From NCBI GenBank assembly GCA_035711465.1, contig DASTCC010000273.1, forward strand, positions 1 through 9,600: a stretch of 9,600 nt of DNA, read 5' to 3'. Of this stretch, positions 9,518 through 9,600 are shown piece by piece. Position 1 is the first letter of the stretch, and each line of letters opens with the position of its first letter. The notes under the pieces were generated by a model. That model ran no database searches. It saw only the letters and a list, made by a program, of their open reading frames with translations, and was not told the DNA's origin. Position numbers and translations under genes: made by a program. The stretch comes from DASTCC01 sp035711465 (GTDB lineage Bacteria > Acidobacteriota > Vicinamibacteria > Vicinamibacterales > SCN-69-37).

Positions 9518-9538
9518 AGTTCATGGGAACTGGCAGTT
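9518..9538. promoter_or_regulatory. Candidate PadR operator upstream of the PadR-ADOP operon
   Basis: Two overlapping dyads are visible: AGTTC (9518-9522), 4 nt, GAACT (9527-9531), and the perfect 11-bp dyad AACTGGCAGTT (9528-9538). The shared arm is GAACT/AACT, so three half-sites alternate in orientation over 21 bp, 17 to 37 nt before the PadR ATG. PadR dimers bind short dyads at their own promoters. The element resembles the one at 327-337. No convincing -10 or -35 was identified here, so its promoter position is inferred. Confidence 0.45.
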
Positions 9539-9600
9539 AGACGCAGCGGCGGCGGTTCTGGTTCGCCGGGCGGTTGAAAGGGCGGCGCTCCTGCTCGGTC

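Noticed and set aside
9537..9599. A possible 3' end of another minus-strand gene (20 codons to a TAA at 9537-9539)
   Set aside because: The fragment is short, Arg/Asn/Pro-rich and unrecognisable, and other frames are also open; it cannot be supported without sequence to the right.

Overview
The window is very GC-rich, densely coded bacterial DNA with six protein genes. Acidobacterial PadR-type regulators, an ATPase-less MacB/FtsX permease and two Hanks-type Ser/Thr kinases with large C-terminal sensor/scaffold regions together point to Acidobacteriota, perhaps Vicinamibacteria. That assignment is inferred from gene content, not from a marker gene. No tRNA, rRNA, CRISPR array, insertion sequence or phage gene was seen.

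Layout, left to right. (a) 1-303, minus strand: the first 101 codons of a PadR-family repressor gene that runs off the left edge. (b) 304-460: a 157-bp divergent intergenic region with candidate promoters for both sides and a GC-only inverted repeat. (c) 461-3079, plus strand: a membrane-anchored Ser/Thr kinase with an extracytoplasmic PD40/TolB-like beta-propeller. (d) 3086-5740, minus strand: a second membrane-anchored Ser/Thr kinase with about ten kinesin-light-chain-like TPRs. It meets the first kinase tail to tail with 6 bp between stop codons. (e) 5778-6494, minus strand: an Asp/Glu-racemase-superfamily protein. (f) 6541-9174, minus strand: an ADOP-type (acidobacterial duplicated orphan permease) protein. 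(g) 9171-9500, minus strand: a PadR regulator whose stop overlaps the permease start by 4 nt. (h) 9501-9600: intergenic sequence with a strong Shine-Dalgarno and an operator-like cluster of inverted repeats.

The PadR-permease pair is a coupled regulator/transporter module. The racemase (46-nt gap) and TPR kinase (37-nt gap) follow on the same strand with no convincing terminator between them, so a four-gene transcript 9500->3086 is possible. The TPR kinase also has its own candidate promoter: a perfect TTGACA overlapping the racemase stop codon, with a 7-bp inverted repeat around the -10. A plausible theme is envelope sensing and remodelling (two transmembrane kinases, a FtsX-like permease, an enzyme that may make D-amino acids), but this is inference from adjacency.

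The gene families are all recognisable and I do not see a clearly new system. The best leads are the similar operator-like element upstream of both PadR genes, the palindrome-containing promoter of the TPR kinase, and the shifted first active-site cysteine of the racemase.
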